Below, piece after piece: positions 8,836 through 19,953 of a DNA stretch of 64,000 nucleotides (position 1 is the first letter of the stretch; each line of letters begins with the position of its first letter). The translations under genes were made by a program, and so were the position numbers. The stretch spans positions 868,001-932,000 of the forward strand of contig NZ_LS483403.1 in the NCBI RefSeq assembly GCF_900475675.1. The letters run 5' to 3'. The notes under the pieces were generated by a model. That model was given only the letters and a program-made list of their open reading frames with translations, searched no databases and was not told the origin of the DNA. This DNA comes from Streptococcus lutetiensis. Lineage in GTDB: Bacteria; Bacillota; Bacilli; Lactobacillales; Streptococcaceae.

Positions 8836-8861
8836 TTTTACATAAATATATTTATGTAAAA
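8836..8861. repeat. 26-bp perfect palindrome between convergent genes
   Basis: TTTTACATAAATA joined directly to its reverse complement, with no spacer. It touches the 5' flank of the next terminator. It could be a cruciform, a protein site, or simply part of terminator structure. Confidence 0.6.
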
Positions 8862-8903
8862 TAAAACAACACCCAAGGGAGACAAGGTGCTGTTTTATTT
8901 TTT
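8858..8903 (-). terminator. terminator of the Nramp homologue
   Basis: A 16-bp stem, nearly perfect: AAAATAAAACAACACC pairs with GGTGCTGTTTTATTTT (one mismatch). T-runs on both sides make it usable in either direction. Confidence 0.8.
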
Positions 8904-8933
8904 TAGGAAATGTTCATTTCATGAAATAACGCA

Positions 8934-10193
8934 TTAAATATTACCAGTTAGCCAAGCAATGATAAAGAACAAAGCAAAACCAAAGAGGTAAATAAGACCA
9001 ATGATTGATAGAACTTTCAACCAAGGCTTGATCTGATGTTCTTTGTTATTAACCAAAGAATAATTAAGGTAACCAAAGAATGGTGTTGTGATGAATGATG
9101 CAATCATGGCAAAACGAAGCATTGTTGCCACATTACCAGCAAATAGATAAACAATCACAAGACCAACGGCTGCTGTCACAGTCATCCAAGCATAAAGAGC
9201 TTTCTGAGATGATTCCTTCTTACCAAGTAATAAACGAAGGGATTCGTTGTTAGCACGAGAATAACCATCAATAACTGTGATAACTGTACCGAAGATACAC
9301 AGGAAGGCGATTAGGGTAATCAAGAAGCGAGCCCATTCGCCAAGAACCTCAGCGTACATGTTAACGAATTGAGCGATGTAGGCCGCTGATGCACCTTGCA
9401 CTTCTTCACCTGAACCAAACTGGATTAAAGCACCAAGAGCACAGAAGATAAGAGCTAAAATAGCGGTTCCTACATATCCTGTGTTGAAATCAAAGACAGC
9501 ATCATCTTCTGACATGTTAACGGTTTTACGTTTTTCAACAGACCACATTGAGCTGATAGCTGAAATTTCGATTGGGCAAGGCATCCAACCCATTAATGAA
9601 ACGATAAATGGTAAAGCTGCCATGCGCCATGGTGTTGGTGCTTCAAAGTTTGGAGCGTATTCACGGTGTTTGAATAATGCAACAACAACCGCTAAAACAG
9701 TTGCTATAGTCAAGGCTGTCATCACCCATTTTGCAAGAGAATCAAGGAAACGATAACCACCGATAAGCAACATTGCCCAAATAATAACAATAATGACAGT
9801 AGTCAATTGTGAAATGCTCAATCCAAAGCCATTTGGGAAGACGTTGTATAAAATTGCTGCGCAAAGAATACCAACTCCAGCGGTATTAACGATTGCTGAG
9901 AAAACATTCAAAATGAAGAAAACAGCTAACCAACCTTTACCTTTTTCAGCATAGCCTTCAATCAAGCTTTTATTATTTTCCATTGTGTATTGAGAACCAA
10001 AACGGAAAAATGGATATTTAAAAATATTAATCAAAATGATCAGCAAAGCCAATTGCCATCCGTAGATAGCTCCTGCTTGTGTAGAAGAAACGATGTGTGA
10101 GCCGCCAACGGCAGCTGATGCCATTAGAATACCAGGGCCAAGTGCTTTAAGTTTAGTACGCCAAGTCGACTGTTGTTCTGTGCTTTCAGTCAT
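8934..10193 (-). CDS. Nramp-superfamily transporter lacking the canonical metal site
   Basis: Integral membrane protein of 419 residues with about eleven hydrophobic segments. GPGILMASAAVGGSHI at the N-terminus aligns with the first helix of MntH/Nramp (GPALLVSVGYMDPGNW), and GWMPCPIE aligns with the TM6 metal-binding segment. The signature DPGN is replaced by G-G-S-H, so the metal-binding Asp and Asn are absent, while the Met-Pro of TM6 remains. Substrate is therefore uncertain; it need not be Mn2+. Other members lacking DPGN are known, including Mg2+ or Al3+ carriers. Single gene with its own promoter and terminator. ATG start preceded by AGAGGTCTG. Confidence 0.8.
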   Translation of the reverse strand: MTESTEQQSTWRTKLKALGPGILMASAAVGGSHIVSSTQAGAIYGWQLALLIILINIFKYPFFRFGSQYTMENNKSLIEGYAEKGKGWLAVFFILNVFSAIVNTAGVGILCAAILYNVFPNGFGLSISQLTTVIIVIIWAMLLIGGYRFLDSLAKWVMTALTIATVLAVVVALFKHREYAPNFEAPTPWRMAALPFIVSLMGWMPCPIEISAISSMWSVEKRKTVNMSEDDAVFDFNTGYVGTAILALIFCALGALIQFGSGEEVQGASAAYIAQFVNMYAEVLGEWARFLITLIAFLCIFGTVITVIDGYSRANNESLRLLLGKKESSQKALYAWMTVTAAVGLVIVYLFAGNVATMLRFAMIASFITTPFFGYLNYSLVNNKEHQIKPWLKVLSIIGLIYLFGFALFFIIAWLTGNI

Positions 10194-10255
10194 AAACCAG
10201 ACCTCTTTCTAAATAAACTTTCAATTTTCAGATAATTCTGCATTATGCAAGGCTT

Positions 10256-10284
10256 ATTTTAGAACTCAAACTAAAGAAAGTCAA
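10256..10284 (-). promoter_or_regulatory. promoter of the Nramp homologue
   Basis: On the minus strand: TTGACT (10279-10284), 17 bp, TAAAAT (10256-10261). Confidence 0.75.
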
Positions 10285-10389
10285 TCTTTTTTGTGTAAAT
10301 TTTCTGAAAAAACTGAAAAATATCTTTTAAAATACAACGAAAGACCGCTAACTAGAGTATCGCTCTCTTTAAAAAATACGTTTTTATCT

Positions 10390-11288
10390 TTAATCTGTAA
10401 AATAATTAATATATCCTGCAACCACTCTTATCAAAATTAAAATTGCTAGTACTAACTCGATGACATACAAAAAATATAAGCCTTCAAAATAATTAACTGC
10501 TCCTTTTAATGCAATTGCCGTAACAATCAAAAGAAAAGTTAAAGCTGAAAACCCTGGATTGAAGAGGCTTTTTAAAATTCCTGGAACAAAATAAAGAACG
10601 GTAAGGTATAACATCTGCGACAGGATAATCAATCCTAAAAGTAATGGACGATAGATAGTTTCAAAAGCATTAAGATAAGCTACTGCCACTAAGGCTGGAG
10701 CACACAGTGTAGCTAGGTTAGATTTTACATCATCAGGAATTCCATGTTTCCATAATCTTAGAAAAATCGTCGGCAGAAGAACTATTAAAGCAAGTAAGAG
10801 ATAAATAAAGATAGTTTTACCTAGTTGAGAGTTTCCCGTCCAGGGAACAGTTAAACTAGAGATTCCTATTCCTATATACAGAACTGCCCATGATGGAAAG
10901 ACGTTACTTAGCTTAAAATTCCATAGAAATCTTTTTGAAAAGATAACAATGTAACTAATCAATGCAATAAAAGACAGTCACCAAATCGTTCGGAAGATTC
11001 CCTCGGTAAATCCATACCATTCTGGAAAGACATCCTGATAGACAATCATCAGCATTCCTTGTATTAAGAGTGTTGGAAAAATTGAGGCTGTTAGCAGATT
11101 TTTAAGTGCAAGTCTATAGTTCTTAAAAGATTTTACAAATGCCATCAGTAATGGTAAATATAAAACAAAAGCTATACCACCTAGTATATCACGTAAAAGA
11201 GTTGAATAATCTCCCAAGGTGTTTCCTAATGAAAAAAGCACAAGCCTAAGCTACCTAATGCTAAAGGAGGTTCTTTTAATTTTTTCAT
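10390..11288 (-). pseudogene. TDT/TehA-type transporter, broken by frameshift and nonsense mutation
   Basis: An intact gene would encode about 299 residues of a multi-spanning TehA/SLAC1-like carrier (tellurite-resistance/dicarboxylate transporter family). ATG at 11288, with GGAG upstream, begins MKKLKEPPLALGSLGL. At about 11240 one base is missing (TTGTGC where TTGGTGC would keep frame), and the gene continues as LFSLGNTLGDYS in another frame. A TGA then interrupts after FRTIW near 10977, and the rest, ISYIVIFSKRF to the end at 10390, follows in the same frame. Two independent lesions argue against sequencing error alone. The family is assigned from length, hydrophobicity and the N-terminal segment, with moderate confidence. 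Confidence 0.8.
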
Positions 11289-11325
11289 CTATTCTCCTTA
11301 GTATCAGGTTTCTTTATAAAAATGA

Positions 11326-11356
11326 AAAAATACCTCACAAAACATGGGGTATTTTT
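11326..11356 (-). terminator. terminator after the DUF1002 gene
   Basis: Stem AAAAATACC/GGTATTTTT with a 13-nt loop (11326-11356), downstream of the gene on the minus strand. Confidence 0.7.
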
Positions 11357-11410
11357 ATTGTAACATAAATAAGTTAGGGGCAAAAGTTCTTTAAAAAATC
11401 CAGCTTACTA

Positions 11411-12376
11411 TTAAAACAAGTTTTTAAAGAAGTTGACAATAGCTTGCCAGATGTTAGCCAAGAAGCCTTTTCCTGATTCTAAAGCGCTTGATGAATCAAA
11501 ATTCAAGTTAATACCCTTGAATGATGAACCTGCATTTGAAACAATACTGTCCTTCAAAGAAGCCAAGGCTGATTTGAAGCTACTGCTATCAATGATGCTT
11601 GATTTTGAAAGGTTGAAAGCAAAGTTAACAATCATGTTGATTTGGTTATTTGATAACACGTCTTTCAATTTATAGTTATCAAGTGTTTCATCAACGATTT
11701 TACGAACATCATCTTTTGTCACGTTAGACCCGGCATCTGCTACTGCTGATTTGATATCAGCTAAAGCAACATTTAATTTATCGGCGTCATAACCATCTGT
11801 ACCTTGATTTTCAGTATTGATAGTAGACAAAGTATTCAATTCTTCTTGAGCCAATTGCTTGCTTTCATCAGAAACTTTAGCACCATTTTCTTCAAGTGAA
11901 TAATAAATTCCAGCCAAAGCTGATTCACCTGTCACTGGAATTGGTGAGGCAACAGTGATTGCGGCATGTTCGATACCAAGTGTTACTGCAGCGTTGCGGT
12001 ACATATCTGACGTTACTTTTGTGATATTTTCAGGAGTGACAATATTAACCGTTAATGTCTCTGAAGAGCCCAATTTTTGAATTTTAACTGATGAGTATAA
12101 TTGCAAACTTGGATCATCAGCGACATCCATAATTTGAGCATAAGCACTTGTTGTGATTGTTTTGACGTTTGTGTCTTTTGAACTATCATAACCAAGCAAT
12201 GATAAGGTTTGATTGCGTTGATCATCCGATAAAGAATAACCCAGCACGTAATCTGGTTGCACATAGGTCTCATCAATGACATCTTGAACTGAGTTACTTG
12301 CTGCTTGAACATGGCCAACTGTAAGAGTTGAGAACAATGCTAGCGCACAAGCCATGAGTGTCTTTTTAAATTTCAT
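11411..12376 (-). CDS. secreted DUF1002 protein
   Basis: Exported protein of 321 residues with a classical signal peptide: MKFKKT, hydrophobic core, and likely cleavage after VQA (about residue 25). The mature part has the DUF1002 pattern, with LSDDQRNQTLSLLG near residue 50 and repeated amphipathic helices. Bacillus YpuA is of the same family. Biochemical role is unknown. The C-terminus ends in a hydrophobic/amphipathic segment (FLANIWQAIVNFFKNLF), so it may stay membrane-associated. Own promoter region (TGCTATAAT, extended -10, RC near 12405) and terminator make it monocistronic. ATG preceded by AAAGGAATTAG. Confidence 0.85.
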   Translation of the reverse strand: MKFKKTLMACALALFSTLTVGHVQAASNSVQDVIDETYVQPDYVLGYSLSDDQRNQTLSLLGYDSSKDTNVKTITTSAYAQIMDVADDPSLQLYSSVKIQKLGSSETLTVNIVTPENITKVTSDMYRNAAVTLGIEHAAITVASPIPVTGESALAGIYYSLEENGAKVSDESKQLAQEELNTLSTINTENQGTDGYDADKLNVALADIKSAVADAGSNVTKDDVRKIVDETLDNYKLKDVLSNNQINMIVNFAFNLSKSSIIDSSSFKSALASLKDSIVSNAGSSFKGINLNFDSSSALESGKGFLANIWQAIVNFFKNLF

Positions 12377-12461
12377 CTTAACTAATTCCTTTCACTTAGG
12401 TATTTAATTATAGCACTTCTTCTTTAAAGCGTCTGCAAAAAAACTGTTATTTACTCACATT

Positions 12462-12875
12462 CTACTCGTGTAATTCTAGCGGTAGACCATCTGGGTCGAA
12501 GAAGAACGTCATTTTCTTACCGGTATAATCATCATGACGGATAGGTTGCACGTAAATTCCCATATCTTCGAGCTCAGCCTTATAGGCTTCAATATTTTCA
12601 ACGTAAAAAGCTAAATGACGAAGACCACATGCTTCCATATGATATTCTGGTTGCCCAACACGTTTTGGTGGTGCAACATAAGCTGGATCTGATGTTTTAT
12701 TACCGAAAATCTCAAGTTCGATAGTGCCACACTTCAAATCGAGCTTATAATCATGACGTTCTGGGCGATGATTTTCACGGATGATTTCAAAACCAAGTTT
12801 ATTAACGTAAAAGTCACGCGATTTGTCATAATCAGATACGATAAGAGCCACATGGTGAACTGCGTTTAATTTCAT
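12462..12875 (-). CDS. VOC-family (glyoxalase-like) protein
   Basis: Small cytosolic protein of 137 residues with the vicinal-oxygen-chelate fold. It has VHHVALIVSDYDKSRDFY at the N-terminus and HLAFYVENIEAY/FFFDPDGLPLELHE in the second half, placing His and Glu metal ligands as in glyoxalase I. The substrate is not known; streptococcal copies are often labelled lactoylglutathione lyase without proof. AAGGAG lies 8 bp before the ATG. It lies downstream of srtA with an 18-bp hairpin-like AAAAAGCYGAGA.. repeat in the gap (12901-12940), which probably ends srtA transcription in the other direction of reading. Confidence 0.88.
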   Translation of the reverse strand: MKLNAVHHVALIVSDYDKSRDFYVNKLGFEIIRENHRPERHDYKLDLKCGTIELEIFGNKTSDPAYVAPPKRVGQPEYHMEACGLRHLAFYVENIEAYKAELEDMGIYVQPIRHDDYTGKKMTFFFDPDGLPLELHE

Positions 12876-12941
12876 AAAAATCTCCTTGTTAATGTATGTT
12901 TAGAAAAAGCCGAGAATAAATCTTACTCTCAGCTTTTTTCT

Positions 12942-13655
12942 CTAAGAGGCCATTTGATTGTAAGAATAATCAAATGCTTTGTGAATGTCATTTGATGCTT
13001 GATTATAGGCAATAGATGATTCTAAACTACCTCTAACAACAATTCGTTCAGTTGCTTGCTGATCAGTGCAAGTTACTAGAGTGACCAAAGCTTGATCAGG
13101 AACATCATTTAAAACATCTGAACGGTCAAGTGTCACTAAAAATTTTCCGGTGATAACATAAGTATAGATAGTCGATTTATCTGTAAGATAAATCTTCATC
13201 CCAACCTTAGCATTCTCTAAAGGTGAAAACAACATCTTAGATGAACCAGAAATGCCAAAAACATGATGACTAGCAAGAGCGTAGTTATTTTGTCCACCCA
13301 TTACTTGATCTTCTTTCATGGTACCGGCACCATAGGACAACTCAGTATTTCCCAACCCTTTAAAAATTGGGAGATTAATACCAAGATCTGGTATGGCAAT
13401 ACCGCCAATCACAGGAAGGTCAACATTAGCCAACTGAGCTTTTAACACTGATTCGACTGTTACAGGTTCAACTACTGAGAAATCATAAGTCACTTTAGCA
13501 TTTTGATTATCTTTAATCCTCTTTTTAGAGACTTTATTGATTTGATAATGATTTGACTGATGGTCAATTAAAAAATTACAAATGGATTTATTAAAAATGA
13601 AGGCAAGTCCTAAAAGTAATAGCACTAAACAAAGTGTAATCCTAAGGAAAGTCAA
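12942..13655 (-). CDS. srtA: sortase A
   Basis: Membrane-anchored transpeptidase that cleaves LPxTG proteins and joins them to lipid II. From the TTG at 13655 it has 237 residues: an N-terminal membrane anchor (ITLCLVLLLLGLAFIF) and a sortase domain with catalytic His130 (ALASHH), Cys196 (TLVTCTD) and Arg204 (ATER). It lies directly behind gyrA, as in other streptococci. The annotated start leaves no positive residues before the anchor. The same frame stays open for 12 more codons to an ATT at 13691 overlapping the gyrA stop, and these include KKKKTHH, the expected basic flank. The true start may be that ATT. Confidence 0.94.
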   Translation of the reverse strand: MTFLRITLCLVLLLLGLAFIFNKSICNFLIDHQSNHYQINKVSKKRIKDNQNAKVTYDFSVVEPVTVESVLKAQLANVDLPVIGGIAIPDLGINLPIFKGLGNTELSYGAGTMKEDQVMGGQNNYALASHHVFGISGSSKMLFSPLENAKVGMKIYLTDKSTIYTYVITGKFLVTLDRSDVLNDVPDQALVTLVTCTDQQATERIVVRGSLESSIAYNQASNDIHKAFDYSYNQMAS

Positions 13656-13686
13656 AAAATGATGTGTTTTCTTCTTTTTCGTTATT

Positions 13687-16140
13687 CTAATCTTCTACTT
13701 CTTCAGTTTCTTGTTCTTCTTCTGGTTGGACAAGAGCAAGGGTCATGATTTTCGCATCTTGGTCAAGACGCATGATTTTAACACCCAATGTTGCACGACC
13801 AGTTTGAGAAATATCAGCGACACTTGTACGAATCATAACACCTGTGTCTGTGATAACCATGATATCTTCATTGCCGTTAACTGTTACAAGTCCAGCCAAT
13901 TGACCATTTTTCTTAGTGATATTAGCAGTCTTGATACCTTTACCACCACGACCTTTAGTTGGATATTCAGAAGCTAGTGTGCGTTTACCATAACCTTTTT
14001 CAGTAATGACAAGAACTTCTTGGTCATCTGTAATACGTGAAGCACCGATAACTTCATCGCCTTCACGAAGGTTAACACCACGAACACCAGTTGCTGAACG
14101 GCTCATGCTACGAACATCAGATTCGTTAAAACGAACGCTGTAACCAGTCTTAGTTCCGATGATAATATCATCATTACCGTTTGTTCGGATAACGTTGATT
14201 AGCTCATCACCTTCTTTTAAGTTAAGGGCTTTAAGACCATTTTGTCGGATATTGCTAAATTCAGACTCTTTGGTACGTTTCACAACACCTTGTCTTGTGA
14301 CGAAGAACAAGTAATTTTCGTTATCATCGCTGCCTTTTTCACTGATAATAGTTTGAACATTTTCACCTTCATCAAGTTTTAGAAGGTTAACAATTGGCAA
14401 TCCCTTAGCCGTACGACCGTACTCAGGAATTTCATAACCTTTCAAGCGGTAAACGCGTCCTTTATTGGTCATGAAGTATACATGGTCATGGGTATTCGTA
14501 GAAACTAATTCACGAACGAAGTCATCGTCATTAACACCAGTTCCTTGAACACCTCGTCCACCACGGCGTTGAGCATGGAATTCGTCTTGAGCAAGACGTT
14601 TGATGTATCCTTTATTTGAAAGAGTAATCAAGACGTCTTCTTCTTCAATCAAATCTTCGTCTTCAAGTGAAAGAACTTCACCAACCATCAATTCAGTACG
14701 ACGTGGATCAGCGTATTTACGTTTAATCTCATCCATTTCTTCTTTGATGATTGTGATAACACGTTCTGGTTTTGCCAAAATATCAGCCAAATCAGCAATC
14801 AATGCGAGAAGGTCATCGTATTCGGCTTGAATTTTTTCGCGTTCCAATCCTGTCAAACGACGAAGACGCATATCAAGGATAGCTTGACTTTGACGTTCAG
14901 ATAGGTTGAATCGGCTCATCAATTCTTCTTGCGCAATGACATCAGTTTCACTATTACGAATAATGCTAATAACTTCATCAAGATGGTCAAGAGCAATTAA
15001 CAAACCTTCTAAGATGTGAGCACGTTTTTCAGCTTTGGCTTTATCGAACTCTGTACGACGAACAATAACTTCTTTTTGGTGTTCAATGTAATCAACAATG
15101 ATTTGTTTCAAAGAAAGAATCTTCGGGACACCATTTTCAATAGCAAGCATGTTAAAGCTGAAATTTGTTTGCAAGCTAGTAAGTTTGAATAAGTTGTTTA
15201 GAATAACGTTTGCAGAAGCATCACGACGCACTTCAATGATAAATCGAATACCTTCACGGCTTGATTCATCACGAACAGCAGTAATTCCTTCGATACGTTT
15301 TTCTTGTGCTAAACGAACGATGTGTTCGTGAATTTTTGTCTTGTTAACTCCGTATGGGAATTCTGTGACAACAATACGTTCACGACCGCTCTTAGTTGTT
15401 TCGATTTCAGTACGTGATCGAAGAACGATAGACCCTTTACCAGTTTCATAGGCTTTATGAATTCCAGATTTACCCATAACAAGCGCTCCTGTTGGGAAAT
15501 CAGGACCAGGCAATACTTCCATCAACTCACGTGTTGTAACATCAGGATTATCCATAACCAGTTTAACGGCATTGATAGATTCCCCTAAGTTGTGTGGTGG
15601 AATATTAGTTGCCATACCAACGGCAATGCCTGTCGCACCGTTAACGAGCAAGTTAGGAAAACGTGATGGCAAAACAAGTGGTTCGCGTTCACTACCATCG
15701 TAGTTATCTTGGAAATCAACAGTATTTTTGTTAATATCACGAAGCATTTCAAGAGCAATCTTACTCATACGTGCTTCAGTATAACGTTGTGCGGCTGCAC
15801 CGTCACCATCCATAGAACCAAAATTTCCGTGTCCGTCGACAAGCATGTGGCGGTAGCTCCACCATTGCGCCATACGAACCATAGCTTCATAAATTGATGA
15901 ATCACCGTGTGGGTGATATTTACCCATAACATCACCGGTGATACGTGCAGATTTCTTATGAGGTTTATCTGGCGTCACACCGAGCTCATTCATCCCGTAT
16001 AAGATACGACGATGAACTGGTTTCAATCCATCACGTACGTCAGGAAGAGCACGAGCAACAATAACAGACATGGCGTAATCAATAAAACTTGTCTTCATTT
16101 CTGAAGTTAGATTAACGTCAATTAAATTCTTATCCTGCAT
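13687..16140 (-). CDS. gyrA: DNA gyrase subunit A
   Basis: Breakage-reunion subunit of gyrase, which works with GyrB to introduce negative supercoils. It has 817 residues from the ATG at 16140 ([11 protein letters not shown]), which has GGAGTG upstream. A longer open frame to 16176 begins MSFTLEKE but overlaps the ribosome site. Catalytic Tyr is in [12 protein letters not shown]. The quinolone-resistance region reads [13 protein letters not shown], so Ser81 and Glu85 are wild type. GyrA-box QRRGGRG lies in the C-terminal beta-pinwheel, followed by an acidic tail ([11 protein letters not shown]). srtA follows with overlap or near-overlap. Confidence 0.98.
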   Translation of the reverse strand: MQDKNLIDVNLTSEMKTSFIDYAMSVIVARALPDVRDGLKPVHRRILYGMNELGVTPDKPHKKSARITGDVMGKYHPHGDSSIYEAMVRMAQWWSYRHMLVDGHGNFGSMDGDGAAAQRYTEARMSKIALEMLRDINKNTVDFQDNYDGSEREPLVLPSRFPNLLVNGATGIAVGMATNIPPHNLGESINAVKLVMDNPDVTTRELMEVLPGPDFPTGALVMGKSGIHKAYETGKGSIVLRSRTEIETTKSGRERIVVTEFPYGVNKTKIHEHIVRLAQEKRIEGITAVRDESSREGIRFIIEVRRDASANVILNNLFKLTSLQTNFSFNMLAIENGVPKILSLKQIIVDYIEHQKEVIVRRTEFDKAKAEKRAHILEGLLIALDHLDEVISIIRNSETDVIAQEELMSRFNLSERQSQAILDMRLRRLTGLEREKIQAEYDDLLALIADLADILAKPERVITIIKEEMDEIKRKYADPRRTELMVGEVLSLEDEDLIEEEDVLITLSNKGYIKRLAQDEFHAQRRGGRGVQGTGVNDDDFVRELVSTNTHDHVYFMTNKGRVYRLKGYEIPEYGRTAKGLPIVNLLKLDEGENVQTIISEKGSDDNENYLFFVTRQGVVKRTKESEFSNIRQNGLKALNLKEGDELINVIRTNGNDDIIIGTKTGYSVRFNESDVRSMSRSATGVRGVNLREGDEVIGASRITDDQEVLVITEKGYGKRTLASEYPTKGRGGKGIKTANITKKNGQLAGLVTVNGNEDIMVITDTGVMIRTSVADISQTGRATLGVKIMRLDQDAKIMTLALVQPEEEQETEEVED

Positions 16141-16477
16141 TAAGGAAAAACACTCCTTTTCTAGTGTAAAACTCAACTATATTATACCATAAATGGAGCT
16201 TTAAAACCACACCATAACCAATCTCCTTTTACTACCTATTAACTAAATGTCAGATAAACTACCAAAGTTTTCCTAAGCTTTTTCAAAATAATAATATGGC
16301 AAAAAATCAGTAAAATCATTGTGAAAAATTCACTAACTTTTAAGGTTTTCGCCTAAATTTTTTGCTTTCTTCTTTTTTCGAATTTTTACAATAAGTTCGT
16401 GACATTTCTCACTTAACATGTTAAAATATTATTCGTATAGGCGTCAGCCTAAAAAATTTAAGGAGATGTTTAGATAA
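16141..16477. other. divergent gyrA/ldh control region
   Basis: No gene seen. A gyrA -10 TATAAT (RC 16181-16186) with a poor -35 lies at one end and the ldh promoter at the other. The middle (about 16200-16390) is AT-rich without a recognised operator. AAGGAG 11 bp before the ldh ATG is the ribosome site. Confidence 0.6.
16399..16427 (+). promoter_or_regulatory. ldh promoter
   Basis: GTGACA (16399-16404), 17 bp, TAAAAT (16422-16427). Confidence 0.65.
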
Positions 16478-17467
<990 letters not shown>

Positions 17468-17484
17468 TTTCAAGTTTTTAAAAT

Positions 17485-17515
17485 AAAAAGCTATCCTTAC
17501 GGATAGCTTTTTTGT
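17485..17515. terminator. bidirectional terminator between ldh and nox
   Basis: Stem AAAAAGCTATCC/GGATAGCTTTTT with a TTAC loop, serving the two convergent genes. Confidence 0.9.
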
Positions 17516-17518
17516 GTC

Positions 17519-18886
17519 TTATTTCGCATTTAAGGCAGCCATTGTAATGTAATTGTACGGCTTATTGAAGTGAGGTAAGAAGAACAAATCTGTGAGAGCT
17601 AATTTATCAATCGTTACGCCTTCTTGAATAGCTAGCGAGAAAAGATGAATACCTAATGAAACATCTGTCATAGCCAGCATCTGAGCACCCAATACACGTC
17701 TACTTTCTTTGTCATAAACAATCTTTAAAGTGACTTCGAAGTTATTTTTCTCGATGAAATCTGGTTTTTGTTTATCGCTGTATTCTACTTCTTCTGCGTC
17801 AAAGCCTTTAGCTTTTGCTTTTTCAAACGTTAAACCAGTTGATAGCATATTTAAGCCATAAATGGAGATACCATTTGATCCTTCCACCCCAATTCCTTCA
17901 AGATTATGACCACATGCATTATGAGCGGCAACAATACCAGTTCTTACTGCATTTGAAGCAAGGGCGATATAGTCCGTTTCGCAAGAAGCATTGTTATAAA
18001 TAGTTGCACAATCACCAATTGCATAAACGCCAGAGAGACTTGTTTCTTGTTTTTTATCCACGAGAAAAGCACCGTTTTTGAAAAGTTCAACTTTTCCAGC
18101 AGCAAGGCTTGTATTTGGTCTAAAGCCAACAGCAAGGATAACCATATCAACATTATAACTTGCTTTATCCGTGATGATCTTCTCAACTTTTGTTTTTCCG
18201 ACAACTTCTCTAACGGTTTCTCCGAAAGCTAACTTGATGCCGTGAGCTTGAAGATTATTTGCCATAATAGCACTTAAATCTTCATCATAATAACCTGCAA
18301 GACACGTATCTGCAACATCAATCAGAGTTACTTCCTTTCCTTTACGCTGAAAAGCTTCTGCCAATTCAACCCCGATATAACCAGCACCCACTACGGCAAC
18401 ACGTGAAATATCTTTTTCTTTAAGTTTTTCAATAACATCTTGTGCATTTTGGTAGAGTTTTACAAATTGAATATTTTCCAGCTTAGCTTCAAACTCCTGA
18501 CTTCCATCTTTTAATTCTACGCCCTTAATTGGTGGAATAATTGGAGTTGAACCTGTCGCAAAAATTAATTTATCGTAGCTTTCTAGGTGAGGCTTCCCAT
18601 CAACCAGAGCTGTCACTAATTTCTTATCGTAATCAACTGACTCTACAGGAGAATTCATGTAAATTTTTGCACCCAACTGCTCAAGTTCTTCTTTGCTTGA
18701 ATAAAAAAGCCCTTCTGGTCCTGAAATTTGCTGACCAATCCACAAAGCCATACCGCATCCTAAAAATGAAATATTTGAATTTTGATCAAATACCACCACT
18801 TCGTTTTCAGAACCATAGTTAGTTAACATCGTTTTTATGCAAGCTGTACCAGCATGATTTGCTCCAATTACAACAATTTTACTCAT
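17519..18886 (-). CDS. nox: NADH oxidase (water-forming)
   Basis: FAD-dependent flavoprotein that reduces O2 to water with NADH, regenerating NAD+ and protecting from oxygen. It has 455 residues. FAD-binding motif [12 protein letters not shown] is at the N-terminus. The single redox Cys44 in [11 protein letters not shown] forms the Cys-SOH centre. A second GxGxxG ([15 protein letters not shown]) binds NADH, and [10 protein letters not shown] is the second FAD contact. The C-terminal dimerisation domain ends in FNKPYNYI. Monocistronic; ATG follows GAGGTTATTTCT. Confidence 0.96.
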   Translation of the reverse strand: MSKIVVIGANHAGTACIKTMLTNYGSENEVVVFDQNSNISFLGCGMALWIGQQISGPEGLFYSSKEELEQLGAKIYMNSPVESVDYDKKLVTALVDGKPHLESYDKLIFATGSTPIIPPIKGVELKDGSQEFEAKLENIQFVKLYQNAQDVIEKLKEKDISRVAVVGAGYIGVELAEAFQRKGKEVTLIDVADTCLAGYYDEDLSAIMANNLQAHGIKLAFGETVREVVGKTKVEKIITDKASYNVDMVILAVGFRPNTSLAAGKVELFKNGAFLVDKKQETSLSGVYAIGDCATIYNNASCETDYIALASNAVRTGIVAAHNACGHNLEGIGVEGSNGISIYGLNMLSTGLTFEKAKAKGFDAEEVEYSDKQKPDFIEKNNFEVTLKIVYDKESRRVLGAQMLAMTDVSLGIHLFSLAIQEGVTIDKLALTDLFFLPHFNKPYNYITMAALNAK

Positions 18887-18962
18887 AGAAATAACCTCGA
18901 TTATCTTATTAATTAAAGTAACTATACCATATATTTGAAGCGCTCACAATTATTTAGCTTAA

Positions 18963-18995
18963 AAAATAAGTTGGTATAATACCAACTTATTTATT
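18963..18995 (-). terminator. terminator of the nup operon
   Basis: A 13-bp perfect stem AAATAAGTTGGTA/TACCAACTTATTT with a three-base loop, just after nupC on the minus strand. Confidence 0.85.
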
Positions 18996-19952
18996 TTATT
19001 TCGATTTAATGTAGTTAACACCATCTGCTTTTGGTGCAACAGCTTTACCGAAGAAGGCTGCTAAGACAACGATTGTCAATACATATGGTGCAACTTTAAG
19101 GTAAATTGATGGAATGCTTGAGAAGAATGGTAATTGTGCTCCAATAATCGCAAGAGATTGAGACAAACCAAAGAATAAACTTGAAAGCATCGCTCCAACT
19201 GGATTCCAACGACCGAAAATCATGGCTGCAAGGGCAATGAAACCAGGACCTGCAATTGTTGTAACTGCAAAGTTGTTAGAGATTGTTTGGGCATAAACTG
19301 CTCCACCGATTCCTCCAAGAAAACCAGAAATCATAACACCTGCATAACGCATGAAGTAAACATTGATTCCAAGTGTATCTGCTGCTTGTGGGTGCTCACC
19401 AACAGAACGAAGACGCAATCCAAAACGAGTTTTAAAGATGATAAACCATGAAATAAATGATACTAAAATTGCGACATAAGCAACTAAAGATGTATTGTTA
19501 AAGAAAATTTTACCAATAACTGGAATATCTTTCAAAATCGGGAATGAAAAGCGACCGAATGTTTGAGTAATTGTATCTGTTTGACCTTTACCAAACATAT
19601 AGCGACATTGGAAAACAGCAAATGCTGGAGCAATCAAATTAAGTACAGTACCAGAAACAACGTGGTCAGCACGGAAATTAATTGTAGCTACAGCATGGAT
19701 AAGAGAATAAACAATTCCAACAAGACCTGCTACAATTGAAGCAACCCAAGGAGTTGCATGTCCAAAAACATCGGCGTATTTCAAGTTGAAAACAACACCA
19801 GAGAAAGCCCCCATAACCATGATACCTTCTAGACCGACGTTAACGATACCACCGCGTTCTGAGAATGTACCACCGATACTTGTAAAAATCAAAGGTGCTG
19901 AGTAAATTAACATGGAAGAAACTAATAGGGCTAACATTGTTGAAAAACTCAT
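18996..19952 (-). CDS. nupC: nucleoside ABC transporter permease
   Basis: Second permease of the BmpA-NupABC nucleoside importer. It has 318 residues from the ATG at 19952, chosen because GGAGGAAAG precedes it. A frame open to 19973 would run into nupB. Hydrophobic throughout (about 8-9 segments), with FTSIGGTFSERGGIVNVGLEGIM and the EPQ/EAA-like coupling loop FGLRLRSVGEHPQAAD typical of BPD_transp_2 permeases. It follows nupB with no gap and ends at a strong terminator. It transports nucleosides by family knowledge; specificity is not visible from sequence. Confidence 0.9.
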   Translation of the reverse strand: MSFSTMLALLVSSMLIYSAPLIFTSIGGTFSERGGIVNVGLEGIMVMGAFSGVVFNLKYADVFGHATPWVASIVAGLVGIVYSLIHAVATINFRADHVVSGTVLNLIAPAFAVFQCRYMFGKGQTDTITQTFGRFSFPILKDIPVIGKIFFNNTSLVAYVAILVSFISWFIIFKTRFGLRLRSVGEHPQAADTLGINVYFMRYAGVMISGFLGGIGGAVYAQTISNNFAVTTIAGPGFIALAAMIFGRWNPVGAMLSSLFFGLSQSLAIIGAQLPFFSSIPSIYLKVAPYVLTIVVLAAFFGKAVAPKADGVNYIKSK

Positions 19953-19953
19953 C

